Origin: Owenweeksia sp965214115
GTDB taxonomy: Bacteria > Bacteroidota > Bacteroidia > Flavobacteriales > Schleiferiaceae
Length of the DNA stretch: 64,000 nucleotides
Assembly: GCA_965214115.1 (NCBI GenBank)
Contig: CBDCAU010000007.1
Coordinates: 310,001 to 374,000 of the forward strand
Direction of reading: 5' to 3'
Shown: positions 19,037 to 27,493 of the stretch, one piece after another
How the letters are laid out: the number at the start of each line of letters is the position of its first letter
Position numbering within the stretch: position 1 is the first letter of the stretch
Position numbers and translations under genes: made by a program
The notes under the pieces: generated by a model
The model's input: the letters and a program-made list of their open reading frames with translations, nothing else
Told to the model about the DNA's origin: nothing
The model's database searches: none

Positions 19037-19074
19037 AAACCGCCCTCGGCAGCATAGCTGGGGCGGTTTTTTTT
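19037..19074 (+). terminator. Rho-independent terminator of the giant gene
   Basis: A 9-bp stem (AAACCGCCC/GGGCGGTTT) with a 15-nt loop and a following T-run, 25 bases after the stop codon. Confidence 0.88.
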
Positions 19075-19266
19075 ATGGATAAAAAGAAATAGAATTTCTA
19101 TAAATGATTTTTAAAATTGAAGGGTGAAAAGCATATCAACCCCTTCGCGAAAAACCAAGAATAAAAAATGCCAAACTTATTTTAAGATACAAATGGGTAT
19201 GAATTGCCCGTGACTCCTAAACCCAACCGCCCCCGGCGCGTTACTTCCCTAAAATTCTAAAAAAAG

Positions 19267-20238
19267 ATGCGTGTAAATTTCAAATCTATCTGGCAGATGC
19301 TGGTTAAAACTGGCAAAGAATGGAACGATGACGACCCTTGGCGCAACGCGGCCATCGTGGCTTATTACGCCATTTTTTCGATGCCCGGCCTCTTGATGAT
19401 GATCATTTGGATTGCGGGGATTTTCTTTGGGCAAGAGGCCATTCAAGGTCAGGTGAGCGGGCAGATCCAAGAATTCCTGGGCGCCGATGCGGCGGAAGGG
19501 GTGGAGGATATTTTGACCAACGCCCAACTGAATAAAGATAGCTGGGTGATGCAGGCCGTGGGTATTGGCACCTTGGTTTTTGGCGCCACCACGCTGTTTT
19601 TCCAGTTGCAGAAATCGTTGAACCACATTTGGGAAGTGGAGGCCGCGCCGGACAACGGCATCGTAAAACTCCTCACCGACCGTGCGTATTCACTGGGTTT
19701 GATCTTGGTCATCGCCTTCTTGCTCCTTATTACCTTGGTGCTTTCGGGTATCCTCTCGGTGCTGGCCGGTTGGATAGAACGGCAATTTGGCGAAGCACTG
19801 CTCCACGTGGTGGAAGTCATCAATTTCCTCATCCCGCTGGGGGTGGTCACCTTGCTTTTTGCGATAATGTTTAAGGTGCTGCCCGATGTGAAGATCGGCT
19901 GGAACTCCGTGTGGGTGGGGGCTTTCGTTACGGCCATCCTTTTTACCATCGGCAAAACTTTGCTGGGATTGTACTTCGGCTATTCCAACCCCGGCAGTGC
20001 TTTTGGCGCGGCGGGCACGGTTATTTTAGTAATGTTGTGGGTCAATTACACGGCCTTGATTTTATTCTTCGGAGCGGAATTTACCCAAGTGCACGCCCAT
20101 AAATACGGCCACCCAATTGAGCCATCGGCCCACGCCAAGTGGACCGCCGAACATATTTTGGCGGCCAACGAAAAAAGTGGCGACGGCAAGGTGGCCGATG
20201 AAATCGAAAAGAAAAAAGCGGATAAAAAATCCTCTTAG
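19267..20238 (+). CDS. YihY/BrkB-family inner-membrane protein
   Basis: A 323-residue integral membrane protein with about six hydrophobic helices. Family marks are RNAAIVAYYAIFSMPGLLMM near the N-terminus, FGATTLFFQLQKSLNHIWEV, and the C-terminal AAGTVILVMLWVNYTALILFFGAEFTQ. YihY/BrkB proteins (once called ribonuclease BN in error) are inner-membrane proteins of poorly defined, possibly transport-related, function. The C-terminal ~50 residues are charged and lysine-rich (EIEKKKADKKSS). The stop codon overlaps the stop of a convergent small gene. Confidence 0.92.
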   Translation: MRVNFKSIWQMLVKTGKEWNDDDPWRNAAIVAYYAIFSMPGLLMMIIWIAGIFFGQEAIQGQVSGQIQEFLGADAAEGVEDILTNAQLNKDSWVMQAVGIGTLVFGATTLFFQLQKSLNHIWEVEAAPDNGIVKLLTDRAYSLGLILVIAFLLLITLVLSGILSVLAGWIERQFGEALLHVVEVINFLIPLGVVTLLFAIMFKVLPDVKIGWNSVWVGAFVTAILFTIGKTLLGLYFGYSNPGSAFGAAGTVILVMLWVNYTALILFFGAEFTQVHAHKYGHPIEPSAHAKWTAEHILAANEKSGDGKVADEIEKKKADKKSS

Positions 20239-20390
20239 CGGCCCGTTACCCAAAACGCGTGAATCACCCCGGGCAAAAATCCCAAAAGGGTCAGCAAAAT
20301 ATTGATAAGCAAATCTTTTCCTGCGCCTTTGGCCACGGCCACGCCCAGCGGCGGAAAAATGATGTTGAGCAAGATCTGAAGGATTCCCAT
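20235..20390 (-). CDS. YqaE/Pmp3-family small membrane protein (51 aa)
   Basis: This short gene reads MGILQILLNIIFPPLGVAVA, then KGAGKDLLINILLTLLGFLP, then GVIHAFWVTGR. The FPPLGV motif, the two hydrophobic helices and the LLTLLGFLPGVIHAFWV ending are diagnostic of the Pmp3/YqaE family, small proteins that affect membrane potential and salt or stress tolerance in bacteria, yeast and plants. It is convergent with the YihY-type gene, with the stop codons overlapping by three bases. Length is normal for the family. Confidence 0.9.
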   Translation of the reverse strand: MGILQILLNIIFPPLGVAVAKGAGKDLLINILLTLLGFLPGVIHAFWVTGR

Positions 20391-20456
20391 TTCTTATAAA
20401 TTTTAAAACCACCAAACCAAAACGGCCTGTTTTGGTTCTTTACAAAAATTACAATC

Positions 20457-20723
20457 GTGAAAAATTATCTCAAATTTTCCAAAGACGGCAACGAAACTAC
20501 CGCCGAAAAAGTAGCCATTTCCATCGCCGCGCTGGCTGTGGGCTTCGCATTGAAAAAACTGTTGGAAACCGGCTACAACGAACTCTTCAATGAGCGACCC
20601 CCCAATGCCGTGATGGACGAAAAAATCAACTGGGGCAAGGTCATCGGCTGGACGGTGGTCAGCGGACTTACCATCAGCCTTACCAAAGTGGCCATCAAAA
20701 GGATGGGCGGGAAGTATGTCTGA
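20457..20723 (+). CDS. DUF4235-like small membrane-associated protein
   Basis: An 88-residue protein from a GTG start (no ATG is available before the conserved part). It has two moderately hydrophobic segments: EKVAISIAALAVGFALKKLL and the later IGWTVVSGLTISLTKVAIKR. This layout resembles DUF4235 proteins, small integral membrane proteins of unknown function. A long GATGAGT heptamer array begins directly after the stop codon. Confidence 0.65.
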   Translation: MKNYLKFSKDGNETTAEKVAISIAALAVGFALKKLLETGYNELFNERPPNAVMDEKINWGKVIGWTVVSGLTISLTKVAIKRMGGKYV

Positions 20724-20726
20724 AAG

Positions 20727-20848
20727 AGTGATGAGTGATGAGTGATGAGTGATGAGTGATGAGTGATGAGTGATGAGTGATGAGTGATGAGTGATGAGTG
20801 ATGAGTGATGAGTGATGAGTGATGAGTGATGAGTGATGAGTGATGAGT
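20727..20848. repeat. Heptamer tandem array, unit GATGAGT (~17 copies)
   Basis: About 17 perfect copies of the 7-bp unit fill most of the space between the DUF4235-like gene and the yebC start codon. It is the longest and most regular heptamer array in the window. Confidence 0.97.
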
Positions 20849-20925
20849 AAATTGCGCCCCCCAATTTTTAAGCCTGCTGACTTTTCACCTAACCCAATAC
20901 TTATCACATTTTAACCCTTCACAAA

Positions 20926-21636
20926 ATGGGAAGAGCTTTTGAATACCGCCGCGCGGCCAAGGAAAAACGCTGGAACAAGATGTCGCGCATATTCCCGCGC
21001 TTGGCCAAGGCCATCACGATGGCCGCCAAAGAGGGCGGCGAAGATCCGGACACCAACTCGGCGCTGCGCACGGCTATCCAAAACGCCAAGGCGCAGAATA
21101 TGCCCAAGGACAACATTGAGAACGCCATTAAGCGCGCCTCGGGTTCGGATTCGGCCAACTACACCGAAGTGAATTACGAAGGAAAAGGCCCGCACGGCGT
21201 CCTCGTTTTTGTGGAATGCGCCACCGACAATACCACCCGCACGGTGGCCAACGTAAAATCCTATTTCAACAAAGCGGGTGGCGGCGTGGTGCCCAATGGC
21301 TCGCTGGAGTTTATGTTTGATCGAAAAGCGGTTTTTGAAATCGAAAAAACCGACGGGATGAATCCGGAGGAAATGGAACTTGAACTCATCGACGCGGGGC
21401 TGGAAGAAATCGACGAGGAGGACGGCACGCTATATATATATGGCGACTGGACGAATTTCGGCGCGCTTTCCTCGGCTTTGGAGGCGAAAAACATCGAAAC
21501 CAAAAAAGCTAACCTGCAACGCTTTGCCACTTCGCCAGTAGATTTTACCGAAGAGCAAATGGAGGACATCGACAAGATGCTGGAAAAAATAAACGACGAC
21601 GACGACGTGCAGGCCGTTTACACCAATTTAGTGTAA
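20926..21636 (+). CDS. yebC: YebC/PmpR-family protein
   Basis: A 236-residue protein of normal family length. The N-terminus MGRAFEYRRAAKEKRWNKM and the segment RIFPRLAKAITMAAKEGGEDP correspond to the YebC signature (GHSKWanIkhrK...), followed by LRTAIQNAKAQNMPKDNIENAIKRA. YebC proteins were described as transcriptional regulators, and more recent work links some members to translation of difficult sequences at the ribosome. The acidic C-terminus (KINDDDDVQAVYTNLV) is typical. It is preceded by the GATGAGT array. Confidence 0.93.
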   Translation: MGRAFEYRRAAKEKRWNKMSRIFPRLAKAITMAAKEGGEDPDTNSALRTAIQNAKAQNMPKDNIENAIKRASGSDSANYTEVNYEGKGPHGVLVFVECATDNTTRTVANVKSYFNKAGGGVVPNGSLEFMFDRKAVFEIEKTDGMNPEEMELELIDAGLEEIDEEDGTLYIYGDWTNFGALSSALEAKNIETKKANLQRFATSPVDFTEEQMEDIDKMLEKINDDDDVQAVYTNLV

Positions 21637-21642
21637 GATTTT

Positions 21643-21673
21643 TTTGACAGAATATATTTCCTTTTTAGTTTTG
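21643..21673 (+). promoter_or_regulatory. Promoter of the first small lipoprotein gene
   Basis: TTTG (21643-21646), a 19-base gap and TAGTTTTG (21666-21673) match the Bacteroidota -33/-7 pattern TTTG-N19-TAnnTTTG. It lies about 55 bases before the ATG at 21730. Confidence 0.65.
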
Positions 21674-21729
21674 TGCTTTGAAAATCCCCGATGGGATTTT
21701 TTTAAGTCATAATTTAAATTTTGAAAACT

Positions 21730-21963
21730 ATGAAAAAGGTACTATTGGCGGTGGCCGCCGTGGGTTTGATCGGACTTTCCGGTTGCAATAAAGAGAAAGA
21801 CTGGGTATGCGAATGCGAAGGTGACTTTCTCGGAGCCGATTTTGAAACCACCTACGAATACAAGGATGAAACTGAAGATGAGGCGGAGGACCGCTGCGAT
21901 GACCGCGATGTCCAAGCCAAAAATTTGGACGATGATGCGCAATGTACGCTGAAGGAAGATTGA
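21730..21963 (+). CDS. Small acidic lipoprotein (77 aa)
   Basis: The ATG gives MKKVLLAVAAVGLIGLSGCN, a signal peptide with lipobox LSGC; a TTG three codons upstream is less likely. The mature part is very acidic and holds several cysteines (WVCECEGDFLG, EDRCDDRDVQAK, AQCTLKED). It is the first of three similar lipoprotein genes here; each is followed by its own terminator or next gene. The family is not recognised; a periplasmic or outer-membrane lipoprotein with metal- or disulfide-related function is only a guess. Confidence 0.8.
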   Translation: MKKVLLAVAAVGLIGLSGCNKEKDWVCECEGDFLGADFETTYEYKDETEDEAEDRCDDRDVQAKNLDDDAQCTLKED

Positions 21964-21992
21964 TACTTATCGGTTTTTAGAATACAAAATTC

Positions 21993-22025
21993 AGCCGCTT
22001 TTTTTTACAAAGGAGCGGCTTTTTT
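21993..22025 (+). terminator. Rho-independent terminator
   Basis: AGCCGCT/AGCGGCT stem with a 14-nt loop and a short T-run behind the first lipoprotein gene. Confidence 0.75.
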
Positions 22026-22195
22026 CAGTTATACAGGTATAAATTCGGGAGTTGCTCACATTAAACCGTTGATAATCAACCACAAATTTTTATGATAAAA
22101 TTTGGCGGTCTGAATATTATGTATGATTTTCGCCCCTTGAAATATTCGGAACAGTTCCGAGTAGCTTTAATTCTCAATCTTTAAATTTAATTACG

Positions 22196-22420
22196 ATGAA
22201 AAAAGTAATGTTGTCTTTGGCCGTTGTTGGCCTGTTTGGTTTGTCAAGCTGCAAGAAGGACTATACTTGTACTTGTACTTATACAGTTGACGGTGATGTT
22301 GTTGGTACCACCGAAGCTAAATTGGAAGACTCTAAAAAGAGTGACGCTGAAGATTCGTGCGTAGGTGGAACCTCTTTTGGTGACGCCACAGCGGAATGCG
22401 AATTGGAAGAAGTGGATTAA
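22196..22420 (+). CDS. Small acidic lipoprotein (74 aa)
   Basis: MKKVMLSLAVVGLFGLSSCK is a lipoprotein signal peptide with lipobox LSSC. The mature part starts KKDYTCTCTYTVDGDVVGTT and ends with ECELEEVD. The CxC pair after the lipidated cysteine parallels VCEC in the upstream gene and CVCGG in the downstream gene, so the three are paralogues. There is little codon-level similarity, so the duplications look old. Function unknown. Confidence 0.82.
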   Translation: MKKVMLSLAVVGLFGLSSCKKDYTCTCTYTVDGDVVGTTEAKLEDSKKSDAEDSCVGGTSFGDATAECELEEVD

Positions 22421-22438
22421 TTTTCACCGCAATAATTT

Positions 22439-22472
22439 TAAAAGCCACACTTTTTAGTGTGGCTTTTTTTTT
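22439..22472 (+). terminator. Rho-independent terminator
   Basis: A 10-bp perfect stem AAAGCCACAC/GTGTGGCTTT with a 6-nt loop and a long T-run. Confidence 0.88.
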
Positions 22473-22558
22473 AATTTTTTGTTGGTCTTAATTTTTTTTG
22501 AGATTTTCGCCTCCCAGTAGCTGAACCCCTTGTTTTTTAATAATTTAAATCCTTTACA

Positions 22559-22903
22559 ATGAAAAAAGTAGCAGTTGTTTTTTTGGCAATTTTGACACTT
22601 GGAATCGTCGGTTGCAAAAAAGAATATTCCTGCGTGTGTGGCGGGGACGCCACGGTTTCGGTAATTTCTACCGATGATGGCACCGTGATAGCATCAGCCG
22701 AGATAGAGATTGAAGATAAAGAGGAATTTGACAACGACAAGCGGAAAGCCAACGATGCCGAGGAAGAATGCGAAGAAGCCGGCGAAGACCGTGAACAGGA
22801 ATTTGAAGAAGAAATTAGGAATGACCTTGGTGGCAGTGTGGGAAATGGTGATTTTGAGGTCGAGGTGGACGCCGATGTCGATTGCGACCTCGATGAAGAT
22901 TAA
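22559..22903 (+). CDS. Small acidic lipoprotein (114 aa)
   Basis: MKKVAVVFLAILTLGIVGCK has lipobox IVGC. The mature protein begins KKEYSCVCGGDATVSV and continues as a long Asp/Glu-rich helix (EEFDNDKRKANDAEEECEEAGEDREQ), ending DVDCDLDED. It is the largest of the three paralogous lipoproteins and lies only 15 bases before the MauE/thioredoxin-like gene, so the two are probably co-transcribed. The cysteine pairs and a redox-type neighbour make a disulfide link conceivable, but this is inference. Confidence 0.8.
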   Translation: MKKVAVVFLAILTLGIVGCKKEYSCVCGGDATVSVISTDDGTVIASAEIEIEDKEEFDNDKRKANDAEEECEEAGEDREQEFEEEIRNDLGGSVGNGDFEVEVDADVDCDLDED

Positions 22904-22918
22904 TCGATAGTCTAAGTT

Positions 22919-23830
22919 TTGAAAATCTTAAAACTACTAATCCGCCTTTTCCTCGGCGGATTTTTCATTTTTTCGGGCGTTTCCAAACTGCTGGGGATGG
23001 ATGCCTTCGAGGTGTACCTTTTCCAGCTTTCCAAGCTCCCGTTCGATTGGGCGGCATTTTCCGCGCGGCTTTTGGTGGCGGTGGAAATTTTTCTTGGCCT
23101 GTTGTTGATGATCAAATTGAAATGGAACTCCGCTTGGCGCGCCTCGGTTTTTCTGCTGCTGGTTTTCAGCGTTTTCCTGATTCTGCAAATTGCAAAAAAC
23201 AATACCGAAAACTGCTTTTGCCTCGGCGAGTTGATGGACTTGTCGCCCACCGAATCTTTGGTGAAAAACGGCCTTTTTTTGCTGCTGCTCTTTTGGGTTC
23301 GCCATCCCAAGAATTTGCCTTTCTATTCGCGCGGCAACCTGTTCGCCTTCTTGATTTTTTTGGTGAGCTTGTCCATCCCGCTGATTACCTCGCCACCCGA
23401 TTTTTTCTATCAAAAACCCAATGAAACCCGCGCTTTTGACCAAATTGCCTTGGACGAGAATTTTGAAAAAAACGCCTTTCCCGACGATCTCAGACAAGGC
23501 AAAAAATTGGTGAGCTTTTACAGCACCCGCTGCAAGTTCTGCAAGATGTCGTCGTCCAAGATTTCCGTGATCGTAGAGAAAGAAAACATCCCGATGGAAA
23601 ACGTGGCCACCGTGTTCGTGGCCAAAAAAGATTCCACCATCCAGCATTTTTATGATGAAACCGGATCGCTCGATTTCCGGCACATTTCCATCGAAAACAG
23701 CGATTTTCTGAAAATCACGCGCGGGCGTTTTCCGCTCACTCTCCTGTTGGAAAACGGCGAGGTGAAACACAAGATGAGCTACCGCGACTTGGACGAGGGG
23801 GTGATTCGGGAGTTTTTTGAAAGACCTTAA
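22919..23830 (+). CDS. MauE/DoxX-like membrane protein with thioredoxin-like domain
   Basis: 303 residues from a TTG start; the first ATG would delete the first membrane helix. The N-terminal half has four hydrophobic helices like the MauE/DoxX redox-associated family (FFIFSGVSKLLG; NTENCFCLGELMDL). The C-terminal half is periplasmic and thioredoxin-like, with STRCKFCKMSS providing a CxxC motif and RFPLTLLLENGEV corresponding to the cis-Pro strand. Such proteins pass reducing equivalents across the inner membrane or support disulfide chemistry. It follows the acidic lipoprotein gene by 15 bases. The specific partner is unknown. Confidence 0.8.
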   Translation: MKILKLLIRLFLGGFFIFSGVSKLLGMDAFEVYLFQLSKLPFDWAAFSARLLVAVEIFLGLLLMIKLKWNSAWRASVFLLLVFSVFLILQIAKNNTENCFCLGELMDLSPTESLVKNGLFLLLLFWVRHPKNLPFYSRGNLFAFLIFLVSLSIPLITSPPDFFYQKPNETRAFDQIALDENFEKNAFPDDLRQGKKLVSFYSTRCKFCKMSSSKISVIVEKENIPMENVATVFVAKKDSTIQHFYDETGSLDFRHISIENSDFLKITRGRFPLTLLLENGEVKHKMSYRDLDEGVIREFFERP

Positions 23831-23833
23831 TGT

Positions 23834-24913
23834 TCAAAACAATCCCAATTGCCCCTTGGGCGCGCGGACAAAATCATCATAATTAAAAGGTGGCAAACTC
23901 CGGTTTTTGAAATATTTCCGCCGTGCCAAGTTTACCATATCCCGCACCTGCTCGGCGATGCGGCCGTCGCCCATCATCCGGCGGCCCCATTGCGAATCGT
24001 TCAGGTTGCCATCGTGGGCGCTCTGGATGAGGTGCATAATTTTTTCGGCGCGGTCGGGATAATGATAGCGCGCCCAGTCCATAAAAATGTCGGCGATTTG
24101 ACCGTTCAATCGCACCATCGTGTAGCCGATGGACAGCGCGCCGGCCTCGGAAACGGCTTTGGCGATGGGCAGGATTTCGTGGCTGGTGAGGCCGGGGATA
24201 ACGGGCGCGATCATCACGTTTACGGGGATTTTGTTTTCGGAAAGGGTAGCCACGGTCTGCAGGCGGCGGCGGGCGGTGGCGGTGCGCGGTTCCAGTTTGC
24301 GGCGCACGGTTTCGTCAAGGCTGGTGATGGAAAGATTGACAACCACCAAATTTTTGGCGGCCAGCTTTTTCAAAATATCCAGATCCCGCAAAACCAAAGC
24401 GTTCTTGGTGATGATCCCTACGGGATTTTTATAGTTCCAAAACACTTCCAGCATTTTTCGGGTGATGCCGAATTTCTTTTCGGCGGGCTGGTAGCAGTCG
24501 GTGTTTCCGCTGAGCATAATCGGGGCGGGCTGCCAGCTTTTCTTTTGGAAATTTTGCTCCAGCAAATCCGCCGCGTTTTTCTTTATCAGAATATTTTGCT
24601 CGAATTCCGCGCCCGCCGAGTAGCCCCAATATTCGTGGGAATTGCGGGCATAGCAATACGCGCAACCGTGTTCGCAACCTTGGTAGGGATTGGCGCTCCA
24701 GCCCAAGCCCACGTCGGGGCTGGTCACTTTGTTCACGATGGTCTTTGGGAAAACTTCGATGAATTTGGTCTTCTTTTCCAGCGACGTGTCTTCCTCGTTT
24801 TGGCGAAGAAATTCCAGGTAGTCGCCGCGGGTTTCGTAGCGAAATTGCGCAAAGCGGTTGGACGGGTCTATCTGCGCGCCGCGCCCGGTTTTGGGGCTGG
24901 ATTTTGTTTCCAT
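23834..24913 (-). CDS. Radical SAM protein, PA0069/SplB-like
   Basis: A 359-residue radical S-adenosylmethionine protein. YQGCEHGCAYCYARNSHEYWG gives the CxxxCxxC cluster motif, and VNKVTSPDVGLGWSANPYQG precedes it as in the PA0069 family, related to spore photoproduct lyase. Later motifs are SGNTDCYQPAEKKFGITR, GIITKN and VMIAPVIPGLTSHE. The reaction of this family is not established. The start codon is directly abutted by a ten-copy 11-bp repeat array, so the whole 5' leader and probably the promoter lie in or beyond repeats. Convergent with the MauE-like gene, with four bases between the stops. Confidence 0.88.
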   Translation of the reverse strand: METKSSPKTGRGAQIDPSNRFAQFRYETRGDYLEFLRQNEEDTSLEKKTKFIEVFPKTIVNKVTSPDVGLGWSANPYQGCEHGCAYCYARNSHEYWGYSAGAEFEQNILIKKNAADLLEQNFQKKSWQPAPIMLSGNTDCYQPAEKKFGITRKMLEVFWNYKNPVGIITKNALVLRDLDILKKLAAKNLVVVNLSITSLDETVRRKLEPRTATARRRLQTVATLSENKIPVNVMIAPVIPGLTSHEILPIAKAVSEAGALSIGYTMVRLNGQIADIFMDWARYHYPDRAEKIMHLIQSAHDGNLNDSQWGRRMMGDGRIAEQVRDMVNLARRKYFKNRSLPPFNYDDFVRAPKGQLGLF

Positions 24914-25030
24914 TGTAATTCGGTGGTAATTCGGTGGTAATTCGGTGGTAATTCGGTGGTAATTCGGTGGTAATTCGGTGGTAATTCGGTGGTAATTCGG
25001 TGGTAATTCGGTGGTAATTCGGTGGTAATT
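24914..25030. repeat. 11-bp tandem array, unit GGTAATTCGGT (~10 copies)
   Basis: Ten near-perfect copies of an 11-bp unit begin within three bases of the radical SAM start codon and extend upstream of it. Unlike the other arrays here the unit is 11 bp, close to one helical turn. Copy-number change would alter promoter or leader spacing. Confidence 0.97.
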
Positions 25031-25356
25031 TGATGGATTTTAAAAGTAAAAAATTGCGCCATCACAAACGAAAGCGGCGGGAAAAGTTATCACCAAATCT
25101 TATGGAACCGTCAGGCATTTCCGTCAAAAAAAGTTTCGGGCGGTTTTATATATTGCCCCTGTTTATTGGCATAAATGGCACATTTGCAAAACGTTGAAAA
25201 ACAAATGGGCAATCTGGTTGAAGGATAGGCATTTGGCGCGCCGCACCGTTTTTTTACAACAAGAGCTAAAAATGATACTATGAATCCGATGAACTGCTGA
25301 AAAAGCAAACTCGCTCAAAATGGACGCTCTCCTCAACTAAACGAAACTAAACCGCT
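25031..25356. other. Intergenic region between divergent genes (326 bp)
   Basis: Holds the upstream regions of the radical SAM gene and the PAS kinase. I see no RNA gene, hairpin or convincing TAnnTTTG box close to the kinase start. Confidence 0.4.
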
Positions 25357-27306
25357 ATGCCGATCAACGCCGGAGTTCACGCTGCAAAATTATCGCCCGA
25401 AGAGGAACTGGAGCTTTTGCGAAAGCAATTGGCGGAAGCCAAAGCCGAAGTGGCCGACCAGCGCAAAGTGATGGGCCACATCTTGGATGCCACGCTCGCC
25501 GGCTTTTGGGATTGGGACATCGCCAACAATACCGAATATCTGAGCCCCACCTTCAAGCAAATGTTTGGCTATCAAGATGATGAGATGGAAAACCATCCCG
25601 ATTCTTGGCAGAAAATCATTTTCGAGGAAGACCTCCCCAAAGTGTTTGAATGTTTTGAAGCCCACGTCAAAAGCCGTGGCAAAATTCCTTATGACAATGA
25701 AGTGCGCTACCATCACAAAGATGGCAGCACGGTGCACGTTTGGTGTCGCGGCCAAGTGATAGAGTGGCTGGAAGACGGCAGCCCCAAACGGATGGTGGGC
25801 AGCCACGTGGACATTACCCAAAACAAGGAGGCGCAAAAATCGCTGCGGGAATCCAAGCAAATGCTGGAGTTGATCATTGAAGGGAACAACGCGGGGATCT
25901 GGAGCTGGGATGTGCAGTCGGACAAAAGCTGGCGTTCGCCCAAGTTTGCCACAATGTTGGGTTTTACGGCGGAAGAGCTGGCCGGAAAATTTGGTCAGAA
26001 CCTCTGGGATGCCATCCATCCCGATGATTTAAAGCGCGTGAACGAAGCGCTGGCCAGCCATATGAGGGGAGAGGGGCCATATCACGAGGAGTTGCGGATG
26101 ATGTGCAAGGACGGCGAGTACCGCTGGTTTGAAGGTTCGGGGCAGGCGGCCTTTGACGAGACCGGAAAGCCGTTGGTGATCGCGGGTTCTTTTATCGATA
26201 TTCACGAGCGGAAACGGTTGGCGGAAGATTTGGAAAGCAGCCGCTTCTTATTGGACGAAGCCAGTAAAATGGCCAATATCGGGGGATGGGAAATCGACTT
26301 GAAAACGATGGTTCCGAAATGGTCGGATATGGTGTACAACATCCACGATGTGCCGGTGGGCGCGCGGATTGACTTGGACAAAGCGATGGATTTTTACCCG
26401 CCCGAAGACCGCGAGCGCGTGCAGGCGATGATTGACATAGCCATAGCCGAGGACAAAACGTGGGACATCGAAAACCGCTTCGTGACCGCCAAGGGAAGGG
26501 AAATTTGGGTGCGCTCCAAAGGGATGCCCGTGTTTGACGACAACGGCAACAAAGTGGCGCTGCGCGGGATTTTCCAGAATATCGACGAGTTCAAAACCCA
26601 AGAGCTGGAATTGCAAAAGTCACTCGATTTGGTAGGCCAACAAAACGAGCGGCTGCTCAATTTTGCGCACATCGTTTCGCATAATCTTCGCTCGCACACC
26701 GGCAATTTGACGATGATGTTCAATTTTATGGAGAAGTCGGACTCGCAGGAGGAGCGGGATACTTTTTTGGGACACATTAAGGATACGTCGGAAAACCTGA
26801 GCACCACCATCGAGCATCTGAACGAAGTGGTGCAAATCCAGACCGACCTGAACACTACCCGTGAAAAAGTGGTCTTTGATGATATTTTCCAAGAAATCCG
26901 CAAGGTGTTGAAATCGGAAATCATACTGAAAGAAGCCGAAATAAAAACGGATTTTCAGGTGGAAACTTTGCATTACGTGCGCGCCTATATGCAATCCATT
27001 TTGCTGAATTTTACCAGCAATGCCTTGAAATACCGCGACCCCGCCCGCCGTCCACGGTTGGACATCCGTACTTTCAAGCAGCCCAAAACCGGAAAGACCA
27101 TTCTGGAATTTTCTGATAACGGGCTGGGCATCGACTTGGAACGCCACGGCCACAAGATTTTCAAGATGTACAAAACGTTTCACAAACACGAGGACGCGCG
27201 CGGCATCGGGCTTTTCATCACCAAAAATCAGATTGAAGCGCTGGGTGGGAAAATCGAGGTGGAAAGCGAAGTGGGGGTGGGGACTACATTTCGGGTTTTG
27301 TTTTAA
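25357..27306 (+). CDS. PAS-domain sensor histidine kinase
   Basis: 649 residues, no membrane helix, so probably cytosolic. After a short coiled coil (SPEEELELLRKQLAEAKAE) come three PAS/PAC units (about 45-155, 175-285, 300-415), shown by HILDATLAGFWDWDIANN, IIEGNNAGIWSWDVQSD, SKMANIGGWEIDL and their PAC strands. The phospho-acceptor region is FAHIVSHNLRSHTGNL near residue 435. The ATPase domain has QSILLNFTSNALKYRDP (N box), FSDNGLGIDLERHG (G1) and GIGLFITKNQIEALGG (G2). No receiver domain or cognate response regulator lies nearby, so the output is unknown. A heptamer array follows the stop codon. Confidence 0.92.
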   Translation: MPINAGVHAAKLSPEEELELLRKQLAEAKAEVADQRKVMGHILDATLAGFWDWDIANNTEYLSPTFKQMFGYQDDEMENHPDSWQKIIFEEDLPKVFECFEAHVKSRGKIPYDNEVRYHHKDGSTVHVWCRGQVIEWLEDGSPKRMVGSHVDITQNKEAQKSLRESKQMLELIIEGNNAGIWSWDVQSDKSWRSPKFATMLGFTAEELAGKFGQNLWDAIHPDDLKRVNEALASHMRGEGPYHEELRMMCKDGEYRWFEGSGQAAFDETGKPLVIAGSFIDIHERKRLAEDLESSRFLLDEASKMANIGGWEIDLKTMVPKWSDMVYNIHDVPVGARIDLDKAMDFYPPEDRERVQAMIDIAIAEDKTWDIENRFVTAKGREIWVRSKGMPVFDDNGNKVALRGIFQNIDEFKTQELELQKSLDLVGQQNERLLNFAHIVSHNLRSHTGNLTMMFNFMEKSDSQEERDTFLGHIKDTSENLSTTIEHLNEVVQIQTDLNTTREKVVFDDIFQEIRKVLKSEIILKEAEIKTDFQVETLHYVRAYMQSILLNFTSNALKYRDPARRPRLDIRTFKQPKTGKTILEFSDNGLGIDLERHGHKIFKMYKTFHKHEDARGIGLFITKNQIEALGGKIEVESEVGVGTTFRVLF

Positions 27307-27378
27307 GTCCACAGTTTACAGTCCACAGTCCACAGTCCACAGTCGATAGTCCACGGTCCACAGTTTACAGTCGATAGG
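27304..27378. repeat. Degenerate heptamer array, unit TCCACAG
   Basis: About ten copies of TCCACAG with variants (TTTACAG, TCGATAG, TCCACGG) directly behind the histidine kinase stop codon. It is more diverged than the other arrays. Confidence 0.9.
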
Positions 27379-27493
27379 TTGGCCTTTGACAATTAAAACT
27401 GGGTTGCCATAGAATCACCCTAAATTACTACCAAATTACCTGTACTTCTTAAAAACCATCCGTGCAATATTCGGTTTGCTCTTTTTATAAAAA

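Noticed and set aside
24914..25030. Possible CRISPR array
   Set aside because: The repeats are 11 bp with no spacers; the heptamer arrays are likewise contiguous. No cas gene is present in the window.
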